A stretch of 36,389 nt of DNA from an uncultured Nocardioidaceae bacterium (GTDB lineage: Bacteria > Actinomycetota > Actinomycetes > Propionibacteriales > Nocardioidaceae). A model generated the notes under the pieces. That model was not told where the DNA came from. It was given only the letters and a program-made list of their open reading frames with translations, and ran no database searches. A program made the translations under genes and the position numbers. Below are positions 16,207-24,103 of the stretch, in pieces (position 1 is the first letter of the stretch; each line of letters opens with the position of its first letter). Where the stretch lies: contig CADCUI010000038.1 of the NCBI GenBank assembly GCA_902805845.1, positions 1-36,389 on the forward strand, in the 5' to 3' direction.

Positions 16207-16316
16207 GGCGGCGACAGTCAAATGGCTGATGTTGCTGGTGGCCGGCTGGAGAACAGTCCGAGGTGCGACGTCCTGACCCGGACTCGCATCCCGGCAGCGC
16301 ACGGAGCAGCGACGCA

Positions 16317-16928
16317 ATGAGCCGCAACTACCACCGCTTGGCGTTCACAGCCACGGTGCTGGAGGCCTCGGAAGGCAGCGACGCAGCGCGGGACCCGCTC
16401 AGCGACGATGAGCGTGACTTCATCGCGGGCATGGACGGTTTCTACCTCGCCACCGTCTCCCGGACCGGCTGGCCCTACGTCCAGTTCCGGGGCGGTCCGT
16501 CGGGGTTCGTCACCACGCCGGACGAGCACACCATCGCCTGGCCGGACTTCAGCGGCAACCGGCAGTACATCAGCACCGGCAACCTGACCCAGGACGATCG
16601 CGCCGCGCTCATCTTCCTGGACTACGCCCACCCTGCCCGGCTCAAGGTCTACGGACACGCCAGCATCGCCGACATCCGCAGCTCTTCCCCCGAGGCGGTC
16701 TCGGACGCGGTCACCTTCTCCCGGGCCAGGGCTGAGCGCGAGATCCGCATCGAGGTCAGCGCCTACGACTGGAACTGCCCGCAGCACATCACCCCTCGCT
16801 ACACGGCCGAACAGCTCGCACCGGTGTGGGGGCGGCTCCGGCAGCGAGTCTCTGAGCTGGAAGCGGAGAACGCGCGACTGCGGCGGCAGAGCGCCACCGG
16901 TGCCGATGAGGACGAGCACGATGTGTGA
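16317..16928 (+). CDS. Pyridoxamine 5'-phosphate oxidase (PPOX) fold flavin protein
   Basis: 203 aa. The split-barrel core starts at DFIAGMDGFYLATVSRTGWP and continues with YVQFRGGPSGFV, the FMN-phosphate region, then ISTGNLTQDDRAALIFLDYA, typical of the family. The C-terminal 30 residues (RLRQRVSELEAENARLRRQ) form a predicted coiled coil that could give dimers. Cofactor may be FMN or F420; the substrate is unknown. The ATG at 16317 was preferred because the protein family pattern begins soon after; an in-frame GTG at 16263 would add 18 residues without similarity. It is followed after 36 bp by the DUF2630 gene and may be co-transcribed. Confidence 0.88.
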   Translation: MSRNYHRLAFTATVLEASEGSDAARDPLSDDERDFIAGMDGFYLATVSRTGWPYVQFRGGPSGFVTTPDEHTIAWPDFSGNRQYISTGNLTQDDRAALIFLDYAHPARLKVYGHASIADIRSSSPEAVSDAVTFSRARAEREIRIEVSAYDWNCPQHITPRYTAEQLAPVWGRLRQRVSELEAENARLRRQSATGADEDEHDV

Positions 16929-16964
16929 GACCCCTGCACGATCACGACAACGGAAGGTGGGCCG

Positions 16965-17210
16965 ATGGATGACGACGGCATCATGCGCCAGGTCAACGCC
17001 CTGATCGAACGAGAGCACGAGCTCCGCACGGCCCGCCAGAACGGCACCGTTGCGGAGGAAGACGAGCTGCGCGAGCTCGGGGAGGTCGAAGTGCAGCTCG
17101 ACCAGTGCTGGGACCTGCTGCGCCAACGGCGAGCCAAGAGGGAGTTCGGCGGCGACCCGGACGAGGCCCAACCTCGCCCTTCCTCCGTGGTTGAGCGGTA
17201 CTGGCAGTAA
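16965..17210 (+). CDS. DUF2630 family protein
   Basis: 81 aa, full length for the family. The signature is LIEREHELR near the start, then EVEVQLDQCWDLLRQRRAKR and the closing VVERYWQ. It is highly charged and almost all helical. The function is not known. The ribosome binding site GGAAGGTGG precedes the ATG at suitable spacing. It ends 7 bp before the stop of the convergent nhaA gene, leaving no room for a separate terminator. Confidence 0.93.
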   Translation: MDDDGIMRQVNALIEREHELRTARQNGTVAEEDELRELGEVEVQLDQCWDLLRQRRAKREFGGDPDEAQPRPSSVVERYWQ

Positions 17211-17217
17211 CCGCCGA

Positions 17218-19065
17218 TCAGGACGGTCGGTCCGAGATCCTCCCAGTACGTCGTTCCAAGAGCTCTGCCGCGAGCGACTCCGCGTCGTAGGGGCCGATGT
17301 GGCGCCGGTCGTTGACGAAGAACGTCGGGGTACCGCGTGCACCGCTCGCCTCCGCACTCGCCAGGTCGGCGCGGATGCGCTGGGTGATGGACGGGTCATC
17401 CAGGGCTCGGGCGAACCCCTCCACGTCGAGCTGGAGCATCCCGGCGTACCCCAGGAGGTCTTCGAGCTCGAGCTCCTCCTGTCGCGTGAACAAGAGGTCG
17501 TGCATGGGCCAGAACGCACCCTGCTGGTCGGCGGCCAGGGCTGCCCGGGCGGCCAGCTCGGCATGCGGGTGGACAGCAGTGAGCGGCAGGTGTCGGAACA
17601 CGTAACGCAGGTCGTCGCCGAAACGGGCGCGGAGGTCGGTCGCCACGCCGGTGGCCTTGGCGCAGAAGGGACACTCGAAGTCGCCGTACTCCACCAGCGT
17701 CATCGGGGCGTCCACCGGCCCGCGGATGTGGTCCACGCCGACCTCCACGGGTCGGTCCAGCACACGTGGTAGCTCGGGGTCGCCCTCGCCTCGCACGTTG
17801 GCAGCGAACCAGAACACGAGCTTGCCGTTCGCCACGGACAGCGCAGCCGCGATGAGCACGCCCACGGTCGCCTCCACCCGCAAGACCTCTTCCGGGAACG
17901 CCAGGTGGGCGACCAGCAGGGAGACCGTGAAGCCAAGGCCGGACAGGGCCGCGCCGCCGAGGGCGTGGCCAGCTCCGACGCCTTGTGGGAGCCGTCCGAC
18001 CCCGAGCCGAGATCCGAGCAGGGCCACACCGCCGACGCCCGCGAGCTTTCCGAGAACCAGGCTGACGACGACGGCCCAGGTCAAGGAGCTCGTCAGGGCC
18101 GTCTGCAGCACGCCGTTGCGGAGGTCGACGCCGGCGTTGGCGAACGCGAAGAGTGGCACCACGACGAAGCTGGTCCACGGGTGAAGCGCTGACTGCAGCC
18201 GCTCGTTGACCGAGAGCGCCTGGGAGATCCCCTGCTGGACGGAGCGGCCGGCCTGTGCCATCGGTGACTGCCGGAAAGCCCGGAACACACTGGCCGCTCC
18301 CTCCACCGCCTGTCGGTTCGGGGTGTAAGCCGCGATGGAGAGGCCGGCGACCATGCCCGCGAAGGACGGATGGACGCCCGCCCGCACGATGGCGATCCAC
18401 AGCGCCGAGGCGACCACCAGGTAGGGAAGGGTGCGCCACACAGCCGCTCGACTCATGGCCAGCAGGGCGAGAGCGCAGCCGGCGGAGACGACGAGCATGA
18501 GGGCATGCAGCTCCCCGGAGTAGACGAGACCGATCACAGCGACCGCGATGATGTCGTCGATGACGGTCACGGTCAGCAGGAAGATCCGCAGCTGGGTGGA
18601 CACGCGAGGTCCGACGAGGGCCAGCGCGCCGAGGAGGAACGCGGTGTCGGTGCCGATGACGACCCCCCATCCGTGCGCCGTGTCGCCCGACGAGATGAGC
18701 AGGAAGAGAGCGGCGGGAACCGCAATACCTCCGATTCCAGCGAGCGCCGGTAGGACAATGCGGCGGCGATTGGTCAGCTCGCCGATGGAGAGCTCACTAC
18801 GGACCTCGAGGCCGATGACGAAGAAGAAGAGCGCGAGAAGTCCGTCGTTGACAGTGTGCTCGAGCGACGTCGTCCAATCCAGCGAGCCGATGCCCGCAGA
18901 CAGCCTGAGGTGCCACAGCGCCTGGTAGCTGTCCGACCATCCTGAGTTCGCCCAAGCCAGCGCCGCCACCGTGGCGAGCAGCATGGCCGTGGCACCCGCC
19001 GCCTCCGTGTTGAGGAACGAGCGCAGCGGTCGTGACAGCTGCACGAGCATGTCGTTTGGGCTCAT
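17218..19065 (-). CDS. nhaA: Na+/H+ antiporter NhaA fused to a DsbA-like thioredoxin domain
   Basis: 615 aa. Residues 1-425 are a full NhaA: many hydrophobic helices, the GTDTAFLLG helix with Asp140, and the adjacent Asp170-Asp171 (TVIDDII), the Na+/H+ exchange site. Residues about 445-615 form a DsbA-like domain with CPFC (465-468), [14 protein letters not shown] and a cis-Pro loop (RGTPTFFVN). NhaA C-termini are cytoplasmic in E. coli, so this domain would be inside the cell if the topology holds. ATG at 19065 (MSPNDM) was chosen; a start 12 codons upstream adds only basic residues. Related fusions occur in other actinomycetes. Role: pH and Na+ homeostasis, possibly redox-linked. Confidence 0.93.
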   Translation of the reverse strand: MSPNDMLVQLSRPLRSFLNTEAAGATAMLLATVAALAWANSGWSDSYQALWHLRLSAGIGSLDWTTSLEHTVNDGLLALFFFVIGLEVRSELSIGELTNRRRIVLPALAGIGGIAVPAALFLLISSGDTAHGWGVVIGTDTAFLLGALALVGPRVSTQLRIFLLTVTVIDDIIAVAVIGLVYSGELHALMLVVSAGCALALLAMSRAAVWRTLPYLVVASALWIAIVRAGVHPSFAGMVAGLSIAAYTPNRQAVEGAASVFRAFRQSPMAQAGRSVQQGISQALSVNERLQSALHPWTSFVVVPLFAFANAGVDLRNGVLQTALTSSLTWAVVVSLVLGKLAGVGGVALLGSRLGVGRLPQGVGAGHALGGAALSGLGFTVSLLVAHLAFPEEVLRVEATVGVLIAAALSVANGKLVFWFAANVRGEGDPELPRVLDRPVEVGVDHIRGPVDAPMTLVEYGDFECPFCAKATGVATDLRARFGDDLRYVFRHLPLTAVHPHAELAARAALAADQQGAFWPMHDLLFTRQEELELEDLLGYAGMLQLDVEGFARALDDPSITQRIRADLASAEASGARGTPTFFVNDRRHIGPYDAESLAAELLERRTGRISDRPS

Positions 19066-19388
19066 CCGCGTCTGTTGACCAGCGGCCCGACGTACTCGCA
19101 AGGCGAAGCGCCCCTCAGTGGCTCGGTGTCGCGTCGCCGCAGCCGGCGAGCTCCCCGACCATGTGCATCACCTGAGCATCACCTGCGCATCGCCTGCCTC
19201 GGCCACGGACCGGCTCAGTCTATGTCCGGTGCCGTACAGGGTGCTGGGGCGAGCAAGACCACGCATCCGTCACATGACCGTCACGACTGGACGACTCGAG
19301 CGACCGAGCGCAGCCAGATGCACGATGTCACTCCCGCCTGGCACTGGCAACGTCGCAGCATGCCGGCATCGATGGGAGGAGACTCGTG
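19066..19388. other. 323-bp divergent intergenic region between nhaA and the NTF2-like gene
   Basis: No open frame here looks coding. It must hold the promoters of nhaA (minus) and the SnoaL-like gene (plus). Apart from the 11-bp tandem repeat at 19165-19196 and the GGGAGGAG ribosome binding site at 19374-19381, I see nothing definite. Confidence 0.5.
19165..19196. repeat. Three tandem copies of an 11-bp unit, GCATCACCTG plus one base
   Basis: Copies at 19165-19174, 19176-19185 and 19187-19196 read GCATCACCTG, GCATCACCTG and GCATCGCCTG, each separated by one base, so the period is 11 bp, one helical turn. They lie about 100 bp upstream of the nhaA start. Head-to-tail 11-bp repeats are the usual binding pattern of OmpR/PhoP-type response regulators, so an operator is possible. 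Confidence 0.55.
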
Positions 19389-19776
19389 ATGGACGCAGCA
19401 ACTTCTGGGGGCACCACGGTCTCCGACCTGATGATGCGTAGCCTGCTCGACGTCTTCGACGAGCGTGTGTGGGACCGCAGGGTTGAGGCGATCGCGCAGG
19501 TGTACAGCCCCGACATCACGTTCTACGAAGCGGCCGGTTCGGTCGCCGGGCCCGAGGGGCTCGCCCGGCGCGTCCAGGACCTGCTGGACCAGGCGCCTGC
19601 TTGGTCGTTCCGCCCGAGGGGTGCCGTGTCGGTGAACCACGACCTCGGTCGACTGGCGTGGGGAGTTCGGTCCGGGCGACGGACCGGCACCGGTCACCGG
19701 CACCGATGTCGCGCTCATCACTGATGGCCGGATCGGGGCTCTGTACGTCTTCCTCGACGGCACTGCAGTCGAATGA
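19389..19776 (+). pseudogene. NTF2/SnoaL-like protein gene with a +1 frameshift
   Basis: The first frame (from ATG 19389, with GGGAGGAG 7 nt upstream) encodes a SnoaL-like fold: MRSLLDVFDERVWDRRVEAI, YSPDITFYEAAGSVAG and WSFRPRGAVSVNHDLGRLAW. At the GGGG run 19660-19663 the frame breaks into an Arg/His-rich tail ending at 19724. Removing one G restores EFGPGDGPAPVTGTDVALIT and DGRIGALYVFLDG to a stop at 19776, the expected family ending. The intact product would be about 128 aa. It is either a recent inactivating mutation or a sequencing error in a homopolymer. NTF2-like proteins bind small molecules or catalyse isomerisations; no specific function is assigned. Confidence 0.8.
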
Positions 19777-19887
19777 CCGATCCACCGTCACCCGTCGCTG
19801 GACAACGGTGGACAACCTGACCAGTCAGCCCCCGGTATTGCGACGACAACGCTCAGCCCGCATCCCCAACAATCGAGGAGAGACATC

Positions 19888-20631
19888 ATGACCAGCACCC
19901 CCACCAGCACCGGTGCCCCGACCATCGTCCTCGTCCACGGGGCCTTCGCCGAGTCCTCCAGCTGGAACGGAGTCATCGACCTCCTGCTCCAGGACGGCCA
20001 GTCGGTGCTCGCGGTAGGGGTACCGCTCCGTGGGGTCAAGAGCGACGCCGCCTACCTCGCCAGCGTCCTGGACGCCATCGAAGGGGACCTGGTGCTCGTG
20101 GGCCACTCCTACGGGGGCACCATCATCAGCAATGCCGGGACCGGCAACGCGCGCGTCAAGGCGCTGGTCTTCGTCGGCGGGTACGCCCCTGAAGAGGGCG
20201 AGAGCGCGGTGGAGCTGACCGGCCGCTACGAGGGAGGAACCCTGGGCGAGACCTTGGTGGCGTTCGACCTCCCTGACGGCAACAAGGACCTCTACATCGT
20301 GCAGGAGAAGTACCACGCCCAGTTCGCCGCCGACTCCTCCGCCCGGGACGCCGCGGTGATGGCGGTGACCCAGCGGCCCATCGTGGAGGCGGCGTTGAAC
20401 GAGAAGTCGGCGGCGCCGGCGTGGAAGGAGGTCCCGTCCTGGTTCCTGTTCGGCTCCGAGGACCGGAACATCCCGGCCGAGCTTCACCGGTTCATGGCCA
20501 AGCGGGCCGAGTCTCGCCACACCGTCGAGCTCACCGGGGGATCCCACACTGTCGGCATCCCGGAAGCCGGGGCCGTTGTCGACCTCATCCGCGAGGCGAT
20601 CGCCGAGGTGGGGCAAGGCGCGAGGGGCTGA
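19888..20631 (+). CDS. Alpha/beta hydrolase (serine type)
   Basis: 247 aa. LVHGAFAESSSWNGVI near the N-terminus is the oxyanion loop of the small esterase/salicylate esterase-like hydrolases; GHSYGG (72-77) is the nucleophile elbow with Ser74; the acid is probably in FGSEDRNIP and the His in GGSHTVGIPEAG. Such proteins act on small esters or amides; the substrate is unknown. ATG with GAGGAGAGA upstream. It lies 111 bp after the frameshifted NTF2-like gene on the same strand. SnoaL-like and hydrolase genes often travel together in detoxification loci, but no further support is visible. Confidence 0.9.
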   Translation: MTSTPTSTGAPTIVLVHGAFAESSSWNGVIDLLLQDGQSVLAVGVPLRGVKSDAAYLASVLDAIEGDLVLVGHSYGGTIISNAGTGNARVKALVFVGGYAPEEGESAVELTGRYEGGTLGETLVAFDLPDGNKDLYIVQEKYHAQFAADSSARDAAVMAVTQRPIVEAALNEKSAAPAWKEVPSWFLFGSEDRNIPAELHRFMAKRAESRHTVELTGGSHTVGIPEAGAVVDLIREAIAEVGQGARG

Positions 20632-20649
20632 CAGGGCCTTGCAGGTCGT

Positions 20650-21093
20650 TCAGGTGTCGTACTCGAGCCCGTCCCACGGCTTGTAGTAGGCGATGAAGTT
20701 CCCCGGCTCGATGTTGATGTAGTACGTGCCGTCGTCGTCCTGACCGACCTTCCAGCCGAACGTCACGCCGTCGACCGTCTCGGTGAACGGCTCGACCGTG
20801 ATCGGCTCCAGGACGTAGTCGCCGAGCTCAGCCAAGCGGGCGTCGAGGACGGTCGCCGCGCCCGCTGGGCCGGCCTGACCCGGAGGGAGCCCCTTCCGGC
20901 GGGACACCTTGTCGGCCCGCACCTCCTCGAAGGTGCCGTCGGCCTTCCACAGGAACAGTCCGACGTAGGCAGTCCCCGCAGGGCTGAACAGCTCTTCGCT
21001 GAGGAAGAACTTGCGACCGTCCTCGGCGGTGCCGGCGTAGGGAACGTGATAGTCGTCGGGAACGATGGTGAAACGTTCGGGTGCTCGGTCCAC
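20650..21093 (-). CDS. Hypothetical protein
   Basis: 147 aa from the GTG at 21093, which has GGAG 5 nt upstream; a longer frame to 21132 adds only charged residues. No known domain is recognised. The sequence looks like a compact soluble beta protein, with FFLSEELFSPAG, YVGLFLWKADGTFEEV and a C-terminus rich in aromatic and acidic residues (GTYYINIEPGNFIAYYKPWD). It converges with the alpha/beta hydrolase gene (18 bp between the stops) and is followed upstream by a small membrane protein gene on the same strand. I believe it is a real conserved protein, function unknown. Confidence 0.75.
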   Translation of the reverse strand: MDRAPERFTIVPDDYHVPYAGTAEDGRKFFLSEELFSPAGTAYVGLFLWKADGTFEEVRADKVSRRKGLPPGQAGPAGAATVLDARLAELGDYVLEPITVEPFTETVDGVTFGWKVGQDDDGTYYINIEPGNFIAYYKPWDGLEYDT

Positions 21094-21150
21094 GACGGCT
21101 CCTTCTCGGTCCCGGTCCGTGCGAGCCTGCACTGACTCACGGGGCGCATG

Positions 21151-21513
21151 TTAGAGCCCGGCTCGGCCGAGCCCCAGGAAAACCCAGACGAGATAGGCCA
21201 CCGGAAGCATGGCCACGAGGGCGGCGATCGCCATGCCGAGCGCCCACCCTCCGCGACGCCGCCGCGCCAGCGCGAGGCCGATTCCGGCCAGGGCCGCCGC
21301 GACTGCCGCCGGGGCGGCGATCACGACAGCGACGACGTAACCGACCCCGATCAGGGAGGTGTCCTCGTGGCGAGCGGGGATGTAGGTGGCGGTCTCGTAG
21401 GTGACCCAGCCGGCCGCGGCCAGCGAGAGGGCCGCGAAAACGGCGGCGACCGCGGCGATCACGGCGGCGGACCTGGTGACGCCTGGCGACGGGTCGGTTG
21501 CAGAAGTGCTCAT
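21151..21513 (-). CDS. Small membrane protein of unknown function
   Basis: 120 aa. Three strongly hydrophobic stretches, about 17-38, 57-83 and 89-111 (counted from the ATG at 21513), separated by short charged loops (PARHEDTS and LARRRRGG), so a three-helix membrane protein is predicted. The RRRR loop after the second helix suggests that side is cytoplasmic. An in-frame GTG 3 codons upstream is an alternative start; neither has a clear ribosome binding site. No family was recognised. It is transcribed toward the hypothetical gene at 20650-21093. Confidence 0.7.
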   Translation of the reverse strand: MSTSATDPSPGVTRSAAVIAAVAAVFAALSLAAAGWVTYETATYIPARHEDTSLIGVGYVVAVVIAAPAAVAAALAGIGLALARRRRGGWALGMAIAALVAMLPVAYLVWVFLGLGRAGL

Positions 21514-21851
21514 GGTGACCACGGTGCCCGCAGGGGTGGGCTCGCCACATCAGCACAGGGACTCAATCCCGCCGTAACTTGCGGCCGGGCTCACGGGTCC
21601 AGGTGGGTGCCGTCCATGGCCGCCACCGGTCTCCGCCTGAGCGCACGTACTGCGTCCACGACGGCGGTGCCTGGCGACCGGGCACCCGGACCAGCCAACA
21701 GCCCCACGCACCTGGGCTCGGGACAAGCCGGCTGCTTGACAATAGGGTGGCGAGGGTCCGGCAAGAAGCTCGGGACTGCGAAGCCCGACGGCGCCTCGGC
21801 CATGCCCAGGCCGAGCGGTTCGCGAGCTGCCACACGAGGAGTGTCGAGCAC
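21514..21851. other. 338-bp divergent intergenic region
   Basis: It lies between the membrane protein gene (minus) and the zinc dehydrogenase gene (plus). An open frame continues upstream of the dehydrogenase ATG, but its translation is not protein-like. One promoter-like element is listed separately (21720-21748). Nothing else was recognised. Confidence 0.45.
21720..21748 (+). promoter_or_regulatory. Candidate promoter of the zinc dehydrogenase gene
   Basis: GGGACA (21720-21725) and TAGGGT (21743-21748) are separated by 17 bp. TAGGGT fits the actinomycete -10 pattern and the -35 shares GACA with TTGACA. It lies about 104 bp before the ATG. A TTGACA at 21736 has no matching -10 at the right distance. 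Confidence 0.35.
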
Positions 21852-22907
21852 ATGCGAGCTCTCACGGTCGTCCCGGGTACTCCGGGGACTCTGACCCTCT
21901 CGGACGTCGGGGAACCACTGCCTGCCGAGGGCGACGTGCTCGTGGGCGTGGCGGCAGTAGGAATCTGCGGCACTGACGTGGAGATCGTGGACGGTCTCTA
22001 CGGCGAACCGCCCGCGGGTCGTGAGCGGCTTGTCCTCGGGCACGAGTCGCTGGGTCGCGTCCGCGACAGCCCGGAGGGTTGTGGGGTGGCACCCGGCGAC
22101 CTCGTGGTCTGCATGGTCCGGTGTCCGGACCCCGTCCCGTGTGCGAACTGCGCCGCGGGGCAGTGGGACATGTGCCGCAACGGGAGGTACACCGAGCACG
22201 GGATCAAGGGCATCGACGGGTTCATGCGCGAGCGGTACCGAACCGCTCCTGACCGGTTGGTGAAGGTCGACGCGGATCTCGGCATCGCCGGGGTTCTCCT
22301 GGAGCCGGCCAGCATCGTCGCGAAGGCCTGGGCCGGCATCGACTACTTCAGCCGGCGCTCGGCGTACCGGCCCAGGTCGGCGCTCATCACCGGGGCGGGT
22401 CCGGTAGGCCTCCTGGCTGCGCTGCTGGGCGTCCAGCGGGGGCTCGAGGTGCACGTCATCGACATCGTGGAGGAGGGTCCCAAACCGGAGCTCGTCACCG
22501 GTCTCGGGGCCACCTACCACTCGCAGCGGGTGGAGGAGCTCGCCCTGGCGCCGGACGTCATCGTGGAGTGCACCGGCGTGCCGGCCGTTGTGCTCGCGGC
22601 GGTGGCCCATACCGCGGTCGACGGCATCACCTGCCTGACCGGTGTGTCGACCCCCGGACCCCGTGACCCGGTCGACCTCGGCGGTCTCAACCGGGAGATC
22701 GTTCTCCAGAACGACGTGGTCTTCGGCTCGGTGAACGCCAACCGCGGCCACTACGAGTCCGCCGCTGAGGCACTGAGGCGCGCCGACCGCGACTGGCTGG
22801 ACCGCCTGATCTCGCGGCGCGTCCCGCTCACGCAGTACGCACGAGCCTTCGATCGCGATCAGCATGACGTCAAGGTCGTGCTCGAGATGGCGGACCCGGG
22901 CCCGTGA
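21852..22907 (+). CDS. Zinc-dependent medium-chain dehydrogenase, glucose 1-dehydrogenase type
   Basis: 351 aa. The catalytic zinc site is Cys39 (GICGTD), His64-Glu65 (GHES) and Glu151 region (LLEPAS). The structural zinc loop has four Cys, 91, 97, 100 and 108 (RCPDPVPCANCAAGQWDMC). The Rossmann motif is GAGPVG (181-186). Full motif HGIKGIDGFMRERY resembles archaeal-type glucose dehydrogenases, which oxidise glucose or other aldoses with NAD(P)+. The ATG at 21852 has GAGGAG 10 nt upstream; the frame is open back to 21579, but that part lacks protein character. It is monocistronic, with a hairpin about 85 bp after the stop. Alternative substrates such as other sugars or polyols are possible. 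Confidence 0.9.
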   Translation: MRALTVVPGTPGTLTLSDVGEPLPAEGDVLVGVAAVGICGTDVEIVDGLYGEPPAGRERLVLGHESLGRVRDSPEGCGVAPGDLVVCMVRCPDPVPCANCAAGQWDMCRNGRYTEHGIKGIDGFMRERYRTAPDRLVKVDADLGIAGVLLEPASIVAKAWAGIDYFSRRSAYRPRSALITGAGPVGLLAALLGVQRGLEVHVIDIVEEGPKPELVTGLGATYHSQRVEELALAPDVIVECTGVPAVVLAAVAHTAVDGITCLTGVSTPGPRDPVDLGGLNREIVLQNDVVFGSVNANRGHYESAAEALRRADRDWLDRLISRRVPLTQYARAFDRDQHDVKVVLEMADPGP

Positions 22908-22991
22908 CATCGGCCCATCCCACGCGCTGGCCGGACACGCCACCGTCCCGGATCGAGGACTGCGCGCTCGTGGGTGACCTCCGGACCGCGC

Positions 22992-23014
22992 CCGGTGAGC
23001 CGAAACGGCTCCGG
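22992..23014 (+). terminator. Hairpin downstream of the zinc dehydrogenase gene
   Basis: GAGCCG (22997-23002) and CGGCTC (23006-23011) pair perfectly around an AAA loop, and flanking CCG/CGG can extend the stem with a one-base bulge. There is no U-tract. The rest of the 295-bp gap to the next gene holds nothing I recognise. Confidence 0.4.
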
Positions 23015-23202
23015 ACTGGCTGTGCCTGCCACGTTTCGACCCCGCTGCATACTTCGCGGCACTCTCGGAGGGCCTGAAGCGGGAGGCTGGCGGAGCGCAC
23101 CGGCGACCGGAGGGAACGTCACCCGTCGGCCGACGCGCCTGTGTCCATGGAGGTGGCGGGCAGGGTCCGAGCCTCGGCCAGGCCGGGTGGCACAGTGACG
23201 GG

Positions 23203-23475
23203 GTGGCGATCCTCGTCGACCCCCCTCAGGTGCCCGCTTACGGACGGCTCTGGTCCCACGTCGCGAGCGACCTCTCCTACGACGAGCTGCACGCCTTCGC
23301 CCGCAGGGTTGGCCTTCCGGAACGAGGCTTCGACGGCGACCACTACGACATCCCCGCGGAGGCCTACGACCGCGTGGTCGCCGCCGGCGCTGAGCCGGTG
23401 TCCTCCCGGGAGCTCGTCGCTCGCCTGCGTGCGGCGGGACTGCGGCGGCGCCGGCCGAGGCGGCTGCGCACGTGA
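23203..23475 (+). CDS. DUF4031 domain protein
   Basis: 90 aa. It begins with the DUF4031 signature AILVDPPQVPAYGRLWSHV, followed by SDLSYDELHAFARRVGLPER and FDGDHYDIPAEAYDRVVAAG, with a basic tail (RLRAAGLRRRRPRRLR). The conserved Asp and His residues recall a small hydrolase or nucleic-acid-related site, but the function is not established. GTG start; the sequence begins with the conserved motif, so the start is secure. It converges with the HD hydrolase gene, stop to stop 4 bp apart. Confidence 0.9.
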   Translation: MAILVDPPQVPAYGRLWSHVASDLSYDELHAFARRVGLPERGFDGDHYDIPAEAYDRVVAAGAEPVSSRELVARLRAAGLRRRRPRRLRT

Positions 23476-23479
23476 GGGG

Positions 23480-24103
23480 TCAGGTCAGCTCGGCGAGCTC
23501 TCGCGCGATGTTGGCGCGGGCAGGTGGCTCCCAGTGGTGGCGCCCGTACGTCGTCGCGAACAGCGGTCGGCGAGCCTGAAGGTCGCCCAGGACGGCGGCA
23601 CGCCCGGCTGAGAAGTCACGGTCGGGAAGATGGGAATACTCGCGACGGACGTCGGCGGCGTAGGTCGAGTAGCGGGACTGCGGGGCAGCGAGGATCGCCA
23701 GGTCGGCGTCGCAGAGTGCCGCCCCGTTCCGGTCACCGTCCTCCACCTGGTGGTCCGCCGTGAGCCGCACCAGCCGTTCCACCTCCACGGCCACCGCCCT
23801 GTCCACGACGCCGTTCAGCGCCTCGTACGCCCACCGGGCCGACCGCTGTTCTGCCCCCGGCCGCGCGTCGTACACCGCGTCATGGAACCAGGCGCCCAGC
23901 TGCACCGGTAGCCATTGGAACGGCTCCCCGTGCGATGCCAGCTCCTCGAGCCGGTCGGACACCTCGGCGAGGTGGCGCAGGTCGTGGTATCCGCGCTGCT
24001 CGTCGCCGTACGCCACGAGCAGCGCGTCGCGGACGTCGGTTGCCTCGGGCAAGGGCCACCTCTCCCGCAGGGAGCGGCCCTCGCCACGGTTCGCACCGTT
24101 CAC
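23480..24103 (-). CDS. HD-superfamily metal-dependent phosphohydrolase (predicted)
   Basis: 207 aa. HD-type ligands: YHDLRH (39-44), WFHDAVYD (72-79) with the HD pair at 74-75, then TADHQ and the C-terminal CDADLAIL. This pattern matches the bacterial predicted HD phosphohydrolases of COG4339; the natural substrate is unknown. The GTG start overlaps the stop of the upstream phosphatase gene by 4 bp (GTGA), so translation is coupled. Because its partner is a 7TM-PAS-PP2C phosphatase, a signalling role (for example nucleotide messenger turnover) is an inference worth testing, but nothing in the sequence fixes the substrate. Confidence 0.88.
   Translation of the reverse strand: MNGANRGEGRSLRERWPLPEATDVRDALLVAYGDEQRGYHDLRHLAEVSDRLEELASHGEPFQWLPVQLGAWFHDAVYDARPGAEQRSARWAYEALNGVVDRAVAVEVERLVRLTADHQVEDGDRNGAALCDADLAILAAPQSRYSTYAADVRREYSHLPDRDFSAGRAAVLGDLQARRPLFATTYGRHHWEPPARANIARELAELT

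Noticed and set aside
16218-17564. 448-aa minus-strand open frame beside nhaA
   Set aside because: It is antisense to the PPOX and DUF2630 genes and to part of nhaA; the composition is not protein-like.
21736-21741. TTGACA hexamer as a -35 element
   Set aside because: No acceptable -10 lies 16-18 bp downstream; the GGGACA/TAGGGT pair nearby is the better candidate.
21591-22943. 450-aa minus-strand open frame
   Set aside because: It is antisense to the zinc dehydrogenase gene, whose zinc ligands and Rossmann motif are intact, and it matches no family.
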